This document shows, one piece after another, positions 7,328-16,209 of a stretch of 64,000 nt of DNA. The stretch lies in assembly GCA_910584205.1 (NCBI GenBank), contig CAJUAA010000003.1:1-64000 (forward strand), in the 5' to 3' direction. Under the pieces are notes generated by a model, which was not told the origin of the DNA, did no database searches, and worked only from the letters and a program-made list of their open reading frames with translations. The first letter of the stretch is position 1. Every line of letters begins with the position of its first letter. The position numbers were made by a program, and so were the translations under genes. This DNA is from an uncultured Lachnospiraceae bacterium (GTDB lineage: Bacteria; Bacillota; Clostridia; Lachnospirales; Lachnospiraceae).

Positions 7328-9337
7328 TCAGTAATATTCCTCAACTCCCTTGATTTCCGCCTTTCTGTAGCTTTTTTCCAGCGCATCCGCAAGTTCCTCC
7401 GCTTCCACAAAGGAAACCCGGGAACCCAGCATATCCTTTACCGCCACCTGCCAGTTCAGCGGACAGTGAAGAAGCTTCACATCGTAATGCTCTCCTTCGC
7501 TCAGAGTATTGTAATCCATATATTCATTAAAATCAACGGCCAGACAGGATGTCCTCGCCGCCAGAAGATGCCCGAATTCCTTCAGCGGGTTGCCGTAGAC
7601 ATAGAGCAGGGAATAATTTACTTCCATGTCAATGTTCAGGGAAGAAAGCTGATTGTCGCTCAGGTCCAGAATGACCGGATCTTCGATGCCGGAAAAGAGC
7701 GGCTGTTCTACTCCCGCCTCCGTCAGTCCGTTTCCGGACAGATCCAGATAGGTAAGCTCTTTCAGGTACTCGATTCCCTGTGTAGTCTGGATCTGGCTGT
7801 CCGCCGCGGACAATGCCTTTAACGCCCCGCAGTCCTGAAGGCTCTCCAGAGACTGTACCGGATTGTGATCCAGATTCAGATACTGCAGGTTGAGGCATCC
7901 GGACAGAAACGAAAGTTCTTCCACCTGATTATTTCTTATATACAACTGTTTCAGACTGGCGGCGGAATGTTCCAGCACGGACAGATCCGTCAGCTGGTTG
8001 TCATTGAAAAACACAAAATTCAAAAGCGTTGTATTTTCCAGTCCCGCCAGATCCGTCAGCCGGTTGCCGCCCGCCTGGATCTCCTCCAGATAGATGCAGC
8101 TTTCCAGGCCTTTCAGGGAAGACAGCTGATTCCCGTTGACGGCCAGCGCCTTCAGGCGGGTACAGCCCTCCAGAAAAGACAGATCCGTCAGCTCGTTTCC
8201 ATTCAGGCTCACAATCTCCAGCTTCGGACAGTCTGCCAAAAGCGGCATCCGGCTGATTTGATCCTCGTCCGCCCGGATATCCGCAAGCGCTGGAAACTGT
8301 TCCAGCGTGGACAGATCCCGGATTCCCGTCCTGCTGACGTCCAGACGCGTCAGAGTGTCCGCCGCAGGCTGCAGAAGCTCCAGAGACGTCACAGCCCCGT
8401 TGCCGCTCAGATTCACATGGTACAGGGAACTTTCGGAGAAATCCAGACTTGCGATCTGGCCTTCCGTAAGCCCGCAGTCTGCCAGTTCCAGTCTCTGCAG
8501 CCCTTCCGTCAGGAGCGGGCTCAGATCCCCGCACGCAATGGTACAGTCGGCAAGAATCAGGCTGCGGAGCTTTCCCAGCTTTGCGATGGAAGAAAGATCC
8601 TTCTCCGTCAGTTCCTGCTCCTGAAGCGACAGATAGGTCTCGTCTCTGGAATAAGAAACGCCTGCGATTTTCACATCCGTTATTTTGGACACCACTATCG
8701 CTTTAATCAGAAGCGCCGCCAGGCAGATCCCGATCACGGCCAGCACGATTCTAAACCGTCGGACCAATTTCTTCCTCCTGCCCTTCCTCTTCTTCCTGGT
8801 CTTTTTCGGCGGAGCCTCCGGCTCTGTATCGGCTTCCGTTTTCACCACCTCAATCAAAGGACGGTTCTCCGACGCCGGTTCCGCTTCGGCGGATTCTTCC
8901 GTCTCCGGCAGCGGTTCCTCCGTCTGCTCTTCGCCCGCTCCGATCAACGCCCGGATCTCTCGGATCATTTTCTCCATGGCGGCGGATTTGCTGACATAGG
9001 CTTCGTACCGCTGTACATTGGTCAGGTAAAAGTTGAAATCGTCTTTCAGAGCGCAGTTTTCCAGCATAAAAGGCATGACGACCTTGCTCTCGTTGATCGC
9101 CTGATCCAGTTCCCGGGGCACCCACTTGGAGCGCTGTGATTTCTCCGACAGAAGCAGGACAAAGACCCTGCATTCCCGGATAGCTTTGGGAATCTCCTCT
9201 GCATAGCTGGAGCCTCCCATGATACTCGCCGGCGCCATCCAGCAGGAGATCCCGTTGTGTTCCAGCGTACCGCGTACCCAGTTGGCCTCGTCAAACTCTT
9301 CCGCTTTGTAGCTTATGAATACGTCTTTTACCGACAC
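7328..9337 (-). CDS. TIR - transmembrane - leucine-rich-repeat protein
   Basis: This protein of 669 residues starts at a GTG (9337) that has GAGGAGG eight bases upstream, 13 bases after the stop of the previous gene; this start matches the N-terminus of the neighbouring paralogue. Residues 1-135 form a TIR domain (KDVFISYKAEEFDEANWVR, CWMAPASIMGGSSYA, SKWVPRELDQAINES with the conserved Glu of TIR NADases). A Glu-rich linker is followed by a strongly basic patch (KKTRKKRKGRRKK) and one membrane helix near residues 195-215. The rest contains about a dozen leucine-rich repeats of the form LKALAVNGNQLSSLKGLESC. The basic patch puts TIR in the cytoplasm and the LRRs outside: a Toll-like receptor built in the opposite chain direction. 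It is the last gene of the long minus-strand block. Confidence 0.88.
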   Translation of the reverse strand: MSVKDVFISYKAEEFDEANWVRGTLEHNGISCWMAPASIMGGSSYAEEIPKAIRECRVFVLLLSEKSQRSKWVPRELDQAINESKVVMPFMLENCALKDDFNFYLTNVQRYEAYVSKSAAMEKMIREIRALIGAGEEQTEEPLPETEESAEAEPASENRPLIEVVKTEADTEPEAPPKKTRKKRKGRRKKLVRRFRIVLAVIGICLAALLIKAIVVSKITDVKIAGVSYSRDETYLSLQEQELTEKDLSSIAKLGKLRSLILADCTIACGDLSPLLTEGLQRLELADCGLTEGQIASLDFSESSLYHVNLSGNGAVTSLELLQPAADTLTRLDVSRTGIRDLSTLEQFPALADIRADEDQISRMPLLADCPKLEIVSLNGNELTDLSFLEGCTRLKALAVNGNQLSSLKGLESCIYLEEIQAGGNRLTDLAGLENTTLLNFVFFNDNQLTDLSVLEHSAASLKQLYIRNNQVEELSFLSGCLNLQYLNLDHNPVQSLESLQDCGALKALSAADSQIQTTQGIEYLKELTYLDLSGNGLTEAGVEQPLFSGIEDPVILDLSDNQLSSLNIDMEVNYSLLYVYGNPLKEFGHLLAARTSCLAVDFNEYMDYNTLSEGEHYDVKLLHCPLNWQVAVKDMLGSRVSFVEAEELADALEKSYRKAEIKGVEEYY

Positions 9338-9350
9338 CTGTTTTTCCTCC

Positions 9351-11843
9351 TCAGTTCCACTCATAACGGAATCCGCCCCATTCCGACCTGTCCTCCCGTT
9401 CCACATAAAACGGCTCCGCTTCCATCAGGGCTTTGTATCTTTCTTTATATTTCTCAAGGCGTCCATTGGTAAACAGGCCCCCATAAACCACTCCGGGTTC
9501 CTCCAAACCGGACGAATAACTTTTGTCAAAATGAATCCTTGCACGTTCTCTCGCTTCATTATCTTCCTCAATCAGATAAATCCAAAGCGTTCGGAATATG
9601 CTGTGTTCAAAGTCCATGTTCTCATAAATCTCCCGCACAAGCCGGATCCCTTCCTCCGGAAGCGTCTCGTCCACGTCCAGGTTCAGGTCCATATAAATCG
9701 TCATGCCGTCATTGCTGACCTCCGCATCCGGAACCAGTTCCCTCACGGCATCTGCCGCTCTGTCCACTTCCGACGCATAGGATACTGCAAATTCACTCTC
9801 CTGCACGATTTCACCGTTTTGGTCTTCATTCATCCAGTACTGCTCCAGATAAAGGCCGCAGGGCATATCCGTATCCTTCACAAGGCATTCCAGCAGCTTT
9901 GGCATCCACAGGTTTTCCTCCGTGATTTTCTGATTTTCCAGACAGATCAGACGGTCAAAGGTAATGCTTCCGTCTTCTGCCAATCGGTTCCTGTCGTTTC
10001 CAAAGAAGCATTCTCCGTTCATAAGCAGACAGGTTCCGTCTTCCGAAGACTCCCAAAACGCATCCCTGTCCATAGACTCCTCTTCATTTTCCGAAGAGAT
10101 GGACGGAAAATTCACAGTAACCTCATAGGTGCCGTCCCCTTTTCCATCCATACGGAAATCTTCTATCCCATGAATCCCCATGAAACCGGACTGCGCGGAA
10201 ACAGATCTGGCTGCCCCGTACGATCCCAGTATCTTCATAATGGGAATCCCCATATGTGCCACTCCGGTCTTTATATAGACCGTCGTCACTTCTTCCTCTC
10301 TGTCTTCGGTCTTTCCAAACGCATAGGGCTGATCCAGCAGATCCAGACGTTCTTTGAAAACCGTTTGAAGATCCAGCCATTCTCCTGCCGTCAGTATCTC
10401 GTACGCATTCAATGTGAACGTTACCGATTTGCCTGTAATCTCATCCGCGCCGCGCTGATTCTCCCCTTTCACCTGCGCATCGGCGGGATTCTCCCAGTCT
10501 GCCGACTCATTGAGATCGTTGAGATAGAAAAAGCTGGATGCCAGCGCATCATGTGTCAGGTTGTGCACGAGCAGTTCCGAATAATTTCCGTCCAGATCAT
10601 TGTTCAGCACGTAAAAGGTCTTTCCGTCCCCTTCCGGAAATGTATAGTAGCTCCAGAAGTTGCTGCCGCTGGCCATATCCTGGCCGAATGCAAAGCCGTC
10701 TCCCCAGGCAGCTATCTCCTCCGCATGCCCGGATGCGCACGCGTCTGTCAGTACAATTTTCACATACTGGTATTCTTCTGTATCCACCCCGTAATCCGCA
10801 GGGTCTACCCCGTCGATCGTGCCGGACAGCAGCGTAACCTCCTCCAGATCCTTCCGGCTGATTTCAAATCTATCCGCAGCCGCACTGCCTTCCTCGTTTA
10901 AGGTGAATCCATAAAGATTGACGGCTCTGGTAATATAACACTGCAGAACTTTATCAACATCCAGTGTCCCGAACGCCTTCTTCGGAATCACCAGGTCAAT
11001 CACATCTGTCCCCACCTGCATCTCATATTCTCCGTCGGAAAACAGATCCAGACGGCCTTCCAGAATTTCCACTGCTTTACCGAATTCCTTTACGGACATA
11101 TCCTCCGGAGGCATCAGACGGATATGCCTGAACGCTTCCGTTTCCGTGTCATCGGCAGCTCCCTCCCCTGTTTCCGCCGGCTGTCCTTCTGCGTCTTTTT
11201 CACTGGACGGTGTGTTTTCTGCATCCGCTGTCTGTTCTTTTGACGTACCGCCCATTCCGGCGTACAGGGCCGCAGCGAGAATCAGCACGGCCGCTGCAAT
11301 CCCGGCGATCACAGCCGAAGTCCGTTTTTTCTTTTCTTCTGCCGGATTCTCCTCCCGCATAACATCCGCCGTTTCTGTCTGCGGATGTTTTTCATCTGTT
11401 TTATCCGCCTTTTGTTCCGGCACACGGCCATGTTCCGTTTCCGCCTGGATCAGCGCCCGGATCTCACGGACCATCTTTTCCATGGCCGCTGATTTATTGG
11501 CATAGGCTTCATAGCGCTGCACATTGGACAGGTAAAAGCTGAAATCGTCCCGCAGCGCACAGTTTTCCAGCATAAACGGCATGATGGTCTTCTTTTCATT
11601 AATGGCCTGATCCAGCTCCCGGGGCACCCACTGAGACCCCTGCGACTTTTCTGACAGGATCAGCACAAAGACGCGGCATTCCCGGATCGCCTTCGGAATC
11701 TCCCGGGCATAATTGGAACCGCCCGCGATGCATTCCGGCGCCATCCAGCAGGAGATCCCGTTGTATTCCAGGGTGCTGCGTACCCACTCTGCCTCCTCAT
11801 ATTCTTCGGCCTTATAGCTGATAAAAATATCTTTCGTGCCCAT
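9351..11843 (-). CDS. TIR - transmembrane - SecD-P1-like extracellular protein
   Basis: This 830-residue protein has a TIR domain (1-140) almost identical to that of its downstream neighbour (KDIFISYKAEEYEEAEWVR, CWMAPECIAGGSNYA, VPRELDQAINE). An acidic linker, a KKKRTS basic stop and one membrane helix (about 175-197) follow, then a large extracellular part. That part contains segments resembling the SecD periplasmic P1 fold: a VEILEGRLDLF helix followed by a strand and 'VIPK' turn, with a second copy (TVFKERLDLLDQPYAF) further on. The similarity is weak and is my inference. The gene sits between the HD-domain gene and the TIR-LRR gene and has a good AGGAGG site. The TIR half probably acts as an NADase or signalling domain responding to the outside domain. 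Confidence 0.82.
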   Translation of the reverse strand: MGTKDIFISYKAEEYEEAEWVRSTLEYNGISCWMAPECIAGGSNYAREIPKAIRECRVFVLILSEKSQGSQWVPRELDQAINEKKTIMPFMLENCALRDDFSFYLSNVQRYEAYANKSAAMEKMVREIRALIQAETEHGRVPEQKADKTDEKHPQTETADVMREENPAEEKKKRTSAVIAGIAAAVLILAAALYAGMGGTSKEQTADAENTPSSEKDAEGQPAETGEGAADDTETEAFRHIRLMPPEDMSVKEFGKAVEILEGRLDLFSDGEYEMQVGTDVIDLVIPKKAFGTLDVDKVLQCYITRAVNLYGFTLNEEGSAAADRFEISRKDLEEVTLLSGTIDGVDPADYGVDTEEYQYVKIVLTDACASGHAEEIAAWGDGFAFGQDMASGSNFWSYYTFPEGDGKTFYVLNNDLDGNYSELLVHNLTHDALASSFFYLNDLNESADWENPADAQVKGENQRGADEITGKSVTFTLNAYEILTAGEWLDLQTVFKERLDLLDQPYAFGKTEDREEEVTTVYIKTGVAHMGIPIMKILGSYGAARSVSAQSGFMGIHGIEDFRMDGKGDGTYEVTVNFPSISSENEEESMDRDAFWESSEDGTCLLMNGECFFGNDRNRLAEDGSITFDRLICLENQKITEENLWMPKLLECLVKDTDMPCGLYLEQYWMNEDQNGEIVQESEFAVSYASEVDRAADAVRELVPDAEVSNDGMTIYMDLNLDVDETLPEEGIRLVREIYENMDFEHSIFRTLWIYLIEEDNEARERARIHFDKSYSSGLEEPGVVYGGLFTNGRLEKYKERYKALMEAEPFYVEREDRSEWGGFRYEWN

Positions 11844-11878
11844 TTTTATTTCCTCCTCAGCTTTTTACGCCTGTCCGT

Positions 11879-12301
11879 CTAGATCAGCCCCAGCCTCTGC
11901 GCCAGTTTTTCCGCCTCTGTATACTGCCGGGATGAGACGCCGTATCTCTCCTCAATATCCGCGAGCCTGCGGACCGCGCCCACATGGTTTCCGGAAGAAT
12001 CGATACACATATCCGCTGTATTCAAAAGCTTCAGCTCCTCCGAGCTGTATTCTTCGGTCACGATCCCATGATACCAGACCTCTCTCCAGTACCGATAACC
12101 CTGCTCTTTTAAAAACTGTCCGCCCACATACGAGTGCTCCTGCTGTTCCTGGCTGAACTCATACCCGATATCATGGATATAGCCAAGGAAAAACATCTCT
12201 CTGCACATTTCTTCGCTCCATCCTTTATCGGCAGCCATCTGCCCCATGAGGCGGGCAACTGCAAGACTGTGTTTCCCTCTCTGGTCTGATATACCGATCA
12301 T
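11879..12301 (-). CDS. HD-domain phosphohydrolase-like protein
   Basis: This 140-residue protein has the metal ligands of an HD domain in order: His near residue 11 (KHSLAVARLMG), the HD pair in GYIHDIGYEF, a His in WYHGIVTEEY and the last Asp in LLNTADMCID. HD proteins of this size hydrolyse phosphate esters of nucleotides or related small molecules. It begins only five bases after the stop of the Nudix gene, so the two are co-transcribed and perhaps act on related substrates. Together with the flanking TIR genes this suggests nucleotide metabolism. Substrate is unknown. Confidence 0.85.
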   Translation of the reverse strand: MIGISDQRGKHSLAVARLMGQMAADKGWSEEMCREMFFLGYIHDIGYEFSQEQQEHSYVGGQFLKEQGYRYWREVWYHGIVTEEYSSEELKLLNTADMCIDSSGNHVGAVRRLADIEERYGVSSRQYTEAEKLAQRLGLI

Positions 12302-12306
12302 CCTGT

Positions 12307-13200
12307 CTACCCCAATCTTTTCTGTCCTGTGCGGAAATATTCAACAACATCTTTCACTCTTCTCTTCTGAGAATCCGCCATCTCCAGCTCATACACCTGG
12401 TCGAGCGCAATCCATCTATAATCCGTTGACTCTTCGTCCAGCTCCACATGGCCGCCCGATACGCTTCCGGCATATACAATTGTGAATTCCTGACGTACTT
12501 CCCCATCCGAATATGCGATTCGGATATTCGGATCCGTATAAGTCCCGATTACATCGCTGATGCGCACCTCCAGTCCGGATTCCTCCCGGACTTCCCGGAC
12601 CGCGCAGTCCGTCAGGCTCTCTCCGAATTCCAGCGTTCCTCCCGGCATGGTCCATTTCCCGTTATCGCTCCGCTTCAGCATCAGCATCCGCTCCTCATGG
12701 ACGATCGCCACTGCCGCCGCCGGCCGGATGGAATTCGGCGCAGGCGCTTTGGGATCATGATAATAATCAGTACGGACCGTCTTTAACTTTTCCTCCAGCC
12801 ATGCGGCCACTTCCTGATCCGCCGTCAAAGGCGTTTTATCATTCACTGACGGCACTTTGATAAATAAAATAACGGTTCCCGGCTTCGCACGCTGTGCATA
12901 AGCGGTTCCGGGGCTGATTCGGTAAAAATCCCCCGCCGTAAACTCGAAAACCTCTCTGGTTTCCACATCCATATACTGGGTCCTGCCCGATATCATGTAC
13001 TGATATTCCACCGCACAGGCGTGAATATGTACGGGCTCTGAATGAAATCCGTCATAAGAAGTAATTCCGATCTCCAGATCATCCGACTGGAAATAGGGCA
13101 GCTTCTGCGGACGTTTCAGATTGCCTGCAAAATACTGGCGCGTCAATCCTTCCAGAGATGCTTCGATTTCCTGTTTTTTCAATACTTTGATTACACCCAT
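12307..13200 (-). CDS. Cupin-Nudix hydrolase fusion
   Basis: This 297-residue protein joins an N-terminal cupin (HIHACAVEYQYMISGRTQYM, residues about 55-120) to a C-terminal Nudix hydrolase domain (about 160-290). The Nudix box is complete: GGTLEFGESLTDCAV followed by REVREESGLEV, which supplies the catalytic glutamates. Nudix enzymes cleave nucleoside diphosphates linked to another moiety, such as ADP-ribose, NAD derivatives or oxidised nucleotides. AGAGGAG precedes the ATG. It follows the TIR-NACHT gene by 17 bases and is followed within five bases by the HD-domain gene. Its location among TIR genes makes an ADP-ribose-like substrate attractive, but that is inference. Confidence 0.88.
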   Translation of the reverse strand: MGVIKVLKKQEIEASLEGLTRQYFAGNLKRPQKLPYFQSDDLEIGITSYDGFHSEPVHIHACAVEYQYMISGRTQYMDVETREVFEFTAGDFYRISPGTAYAQRAKPGTVILFIKVPSVNDKTPLTADQEVAAWLEEKLKTVRTDYYHDPKAPAPNSIRPAAAVAIVHEERMLMLKRSDNGKWTMPGGTLEFGESLTDCAVREVREESGLEVRISDVIGTYTDPNIRIAYSDGEVRQEFTIVYAGSVSGGHVELDEESTDYRWIALDQVYELEMADSQKRRVKDVVEYFRTGQKRLG

Positions 13201-13217
13201 ATCCTGAATCTCCTCTT

Positions 13218-16064
13218 TTACAAAAACAACAGGCGGTCCTGCTTCACCGGCACGCCTTCCAGCAATGCATCCAGTATACCGGTTTCATACCTGTACTGCA
13301 GCCCGGCCGCCGTGTCTCTCGTCTTCCGGATTCTCTCCAGAATTTCCGAATCCAGAGCACCGTGTCGTTTTATCAAACGATATTCCACAATCTCTGCATT
13401 GATGACTCCCCAGGCCTGATCCGATTTCCGATAGATATCCTGCGCCTGCGAAAGATACGCCGCCACATCTTCCCGATTCCCCCGGCCGGAAGATGCGCCC
13501 GTATTTGCCAGTCCCAGACAGGCATGGCACTGCCACCCTGTAAGCCCTTTCAGCTTCGTGATTTTCAGAAGCTTTTCAAACGCCTGAAACGCTTTGAACA
13601 ACTCGCCCATCTGCCGGTATGTTTCTCCCAGTGTCCCCAGCAGATAAATCTCGTACCGGGAACGGACGGGCGAATCCAGCGTAACATATCTGCCAATCAG
13701 TTTCAAAGCCTTTTCCGGCTCGCCTTCCATGCACAGAAGATCCGCCTTTTTTCTCGCGGCTCTGATCTGGAAGTCCCGATCGCCGATCCTTGCCGCATAG
13801 TCTTCCGCTTTTTTCAGCCATTCTCCCGCAAACCGGAAATCTCCTGACAGAACGCCCAGATTCCCTCCCAGCAGAAACAGCATTTCATTATAATCCTTTG
13901 GCGAACGATCCGGATCCATGTGGGAAAACAGAGAAAGCGCATCTTCGATCAGGTCTCCCACGGGCGCAAAAAACATCTGATGATGGATCATCCTGATCCT
14001 GTAGTGCAGAAGCATGGGACTGGCGTAAATTTCTTCCGGGCTGTATTCCGATAAATATTCCTGGTACAGCGCGACTGCCTCCCTGTAATCCCCTCCCAGA
14101 TGCACAATATCCACATAGGTCTCAAACATCTCTTTGTCAAAGGCCTGAATCCCGTATCTGTTCCGGAACAGTTCCTGGATGTCAGATACATATTTGCGTT
14201 CTCCCAGACGCTGCATCCGGTTGAAAAAAGCGGTACAGGCTTTGTTATTCCAAAGCCTTTCCACCAGCTCTGTCCGATCCCACGACAAAGGGAAGCGGTT
14301 CAGGCATTTCCAGTAGGGATACAGCGGTGTATCCTCAAGCAGCAGAAAATCCTCCATGGCTCTCCAGTCCCCCAGTCTGCTCCAGCAGTCCATGAGGTTT
14401 CTCTGCATATATGCTTCCATGTGATCCTGCAGGCCCTGGGTCCGGCTGTCGTCAAGCGTTTCCTTTCTCATATGTTTCTGGAAATAAGCTGCCATGCGCC
14501 GGAGCCCGTTTCGGGGATCCACATAGAAGATACTGCTTTTTTCCGAATCCGTAATCCAGTCCTGAATGGACTTATGGCAAAAGGAATAGGATTTACACTC
14601 TTCCTGCCGGATACCGACCTTTTCTTTTGTCTTAACCAGAATCGAACCCATCTTTTCCCGGAATTCCAGGAAATCATAAAAATCCACTTCCGCCGTCCGG
14701 CAGAGGAGGTCCACCGGCATACTGTCCGACGCCGCCAGCACCTCCAGAATTCTTCTCGGAGTTTTATAGCTTCCGGAACTTCTGAATTTTCTTTTGAAAT
14801 TCTGAAAATGAATCGCATCAAGCCCTTTGGGATAACTGGATATGTTCCCCACATCTACATTTTTCTGCCGGACCGCCTCCACAAACATGGATGCATACAG
14901 GAAATTCCCTTCGCAGTTCTTGAGAATATTTCTCAGAATCGATTCCCGATCCGGATATTGGCTCAGCTCCTCTCCAAGCTGAAGTTCCAGATAGGTCCGG
15001 ATATCCTCTTGATTCTTCCTGTTGGCCGGGCTGCATTCAAAGGGTTCATACCTCTGGAACGCGCGTTTGATGCTTCCCTCCGGCCTGCTGGTAATCAAAA
15101 GGCCAATCCAGCGGGGCAGCTTTGCCGCATTTTCCACAAGAATCTCCGCCAGTTCATTTTGATCTTCCGCACTGGCCTCATCCAGCCCGTCCAGGATGAT
15201 GATCTGCCGGTCCCGCCCCCCGTCTATGAGTTCTGACAACGGCTGAACCAGAAGTTGTTCAAACAGCTCGGAGGCTGACAACAGCTCCATGGAATCCCTG
15301 TTCCTGGCCTTCATCCTCGACAGCAGCAGCCTGCGGTAATCCGGCAGCCTGGTGCAGATCTTAAAAGCCAGAGACCGTATGATATATTGAGGATTCTTCT
15401 GGCTCTCTTTATCCCACTCACAGAAGAAACCGCAGATGACATGCGGATTATAGTGCAGCTGATTGGCCGCAAAAGAACTCTTCCCCATCCCCGGCCTCCC
15501 GTAGAGAAGAAAGATCCTTGACGAATCCGGATTCCGTCTCCACTGTTCCAGCCTTTCTTCCAGCCATTTACGTCCCGTAAACGGCCTGCTGATCAGAAGC
15601 TGTTCCTTTGCATCCAGGGTCTGTACGCCCAGAATGCTGTGGATCTGGTCGATTTCCCCGGTAAAAGAAGCAAAATCGCTCTTTTCAATAATCCGTTCAA
15701 GCTCCGATATCTTCTGCCCGTACCAGCTGTCCCAGCCTTCCGGGCCTGATGTTTTCTTCTGTTTCCACCGGCTCATATCCAGCCACTGGATACTGCTGAC
15801 GCTGGAGGGCGGTATGACCTGATCCTCATCCTCCAGAAGCACCGTTCTGATATTTCCATGCCGGACTGTCAATGCGATATGAAGCTCATCCAGACAGACC
15901 CCGGAAGGCCGGACGGACTGTCTGGAAAGGAAAAAGACGGCTCCGCTGCACTGAAGAAGCCCGTCCATAATGGACTGTCTCCAGTTATCGCCGCTTTTAA
16001 TCTCGCTTCGGTCGATCCAGATATCATATCCCTGTTTTTCCAGATCCTGTCGAATCTGTGTCAC
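13218..16064 (-). CDS. TIR-NACHT-TPR STAND protein (N-terminus frame-split)
   Basis: From the GTG at 16064 this frame encodes 948 residues. Residues 1-130 are most of a TIR domain (YDIWIDRSEIKSGDNWRQSI, VCLDELHIAL). A NACHT-type STAND ATPase follows with Walker A GRPGMGKSS near 195 and Walker B IIILDGLDEA near 290, then a helical region and TPR-like repeats to the end (GTLGETYRQMGELFKAFQAF). The first TIR strand (KIFFSYAHDENEWL) is present in the same frame upstream of the GTG, back to 16121, but there is no start codon before an in-frame TAA at 16124-16122. That strand lies one frame off a short upstream ORF. The GTG overlaps that ORF's TGA as GTGA, so coupling, -1 frameshifting or a sequence indel must supply the N-terminus. 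STAND proteins of this kind sense a ligand and trigger the effector. Confidence 0.85.
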   Translation of the reverse strand: MTQIRQDLEKQGYDIWIDRSEIKSGDNWRQSIMDGLLQCSGAVFFLSRQSVRPSGVCLDELHIALTVRHGNIRTVLLEDEDQVIPPSSVSSIQWLDMSRWKQKKTSGPEGWDSWYGQKISELERIIEKSDFASFTGEIDQIHSILGVQTLDAKEQLLISRPFTGRKWLEERLEQWRRNPDSSRIFLLYGRPGMGKSSFAANQLHYNPHVICGFFCEWDKESQKNPQYIIRSLAFKICTRLPDYRRLLLSRMKARNRDSMELLSASELFEQLLVQPLSELIDGGRDRQIIILDGLDEASAEDQNELAEILVENAAKLPRWIGLLITSRPEGSIKRAFQRYEPFECSPANRKNQEDIRTYLELQLGEELSQYPDRESILRNILKNCEGNFLYASMFVEAVRQKNVDVGNISSYPKGLDAIHFQNFKRKFRSSGSYKTPRRILEVLAASDSMPVDLLCRTAEVDFYDFLEFREKMGSILVKTKEKVGIRQEECKSYSFCHKSIQDWITDSEKSSIFYVDPRNGLRRMAAYFQKHMRKETLDDSRTQGLQDHMEAYMQRNLMDCWSRLGDWRAMEDFLLLEDTPLYPYWKCLNRFPLSWDRTELVERLWNNKACTAFFNRMQRLGERKYVSDIQELFRNRYGIQAFDKEMFETYVDIVHLGGDYREAVALYQEYLSEYSPEEIYASPMLLHYRIRMIHHQMFFAPVGDLIEDALSLFSHMDPDRSPKDYNEMLFLLGGNLGVLSGDFRFAGEWLKKAEDYAARIGDRDFQIRAARKKADLLCMEGEPEKALKLIGRYVTLDSPVRSRYEIYLLGTLGETYRQMGELFKAFQAFEKLLKITKLKGLTGWQCHACLGLANTGASSGRGNREDVAAYLSQAQDIYRKSDQAWGVINAEIVEYRLIKRHGALDSEILERIRKTRDTAAGLQYRYETGILDALLEGVPVKQDRLLFL

Positions 16065-16174
16065 AAGCCACTCATTCTCATCATGTGCATAGCTGAAAAA
16101 AATCTTCCGCGCTTTTTCTTTTTACTGAAATAAACATCTTCCGATCCGCATCTGGGACATTGTATTTCGCTCAT
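16061..16174 (-). CDS. Short zinc-knuckle ORF abutting the TIR-NACHT gene
   Basis: This 37-codon ORF starts at an ATG (16174) with a GGGGG-containing weak ribosome site, 35 bases after the stop of the TrkA-N/RyR gene. It begins MSEIQCPRCGSEDVYFSKKK, a CxxC half zinc ribbon. The remainder is out of frame with the TIR domain that overlaps it. A -1 shift in the A-rich run (16123-16112) or in the seven-T run (minus strand, 16102-16096) would join the CPRC knuckle directly to KIFFSYAHDE or FFFSYAHDE of the TIR domain. It is therefore probably the true N-terminus of the TIR-NACHT protein rather than a separate gene. Confidence 0.55.
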   Translation of the reverse strand: MSEIQCPRCGSEDVYFSKKKKRGRFFSAMHMMRMSGL

Positions 16175-16209
16175 CCGTATTTCCCCCGTCTTTTGCCGGA
16201 CCGCGCCCC

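Noticed and set aside
10700..10760. TDACASGH in the TIR-SecD-like protein resembles the DACxSG of caspase-like peptidases
   Set aside because: There is no matching histidine motif (HxGHG-type) upstream, and the surrounding strand-helix pattern fits the SecD-P1-like domain better.
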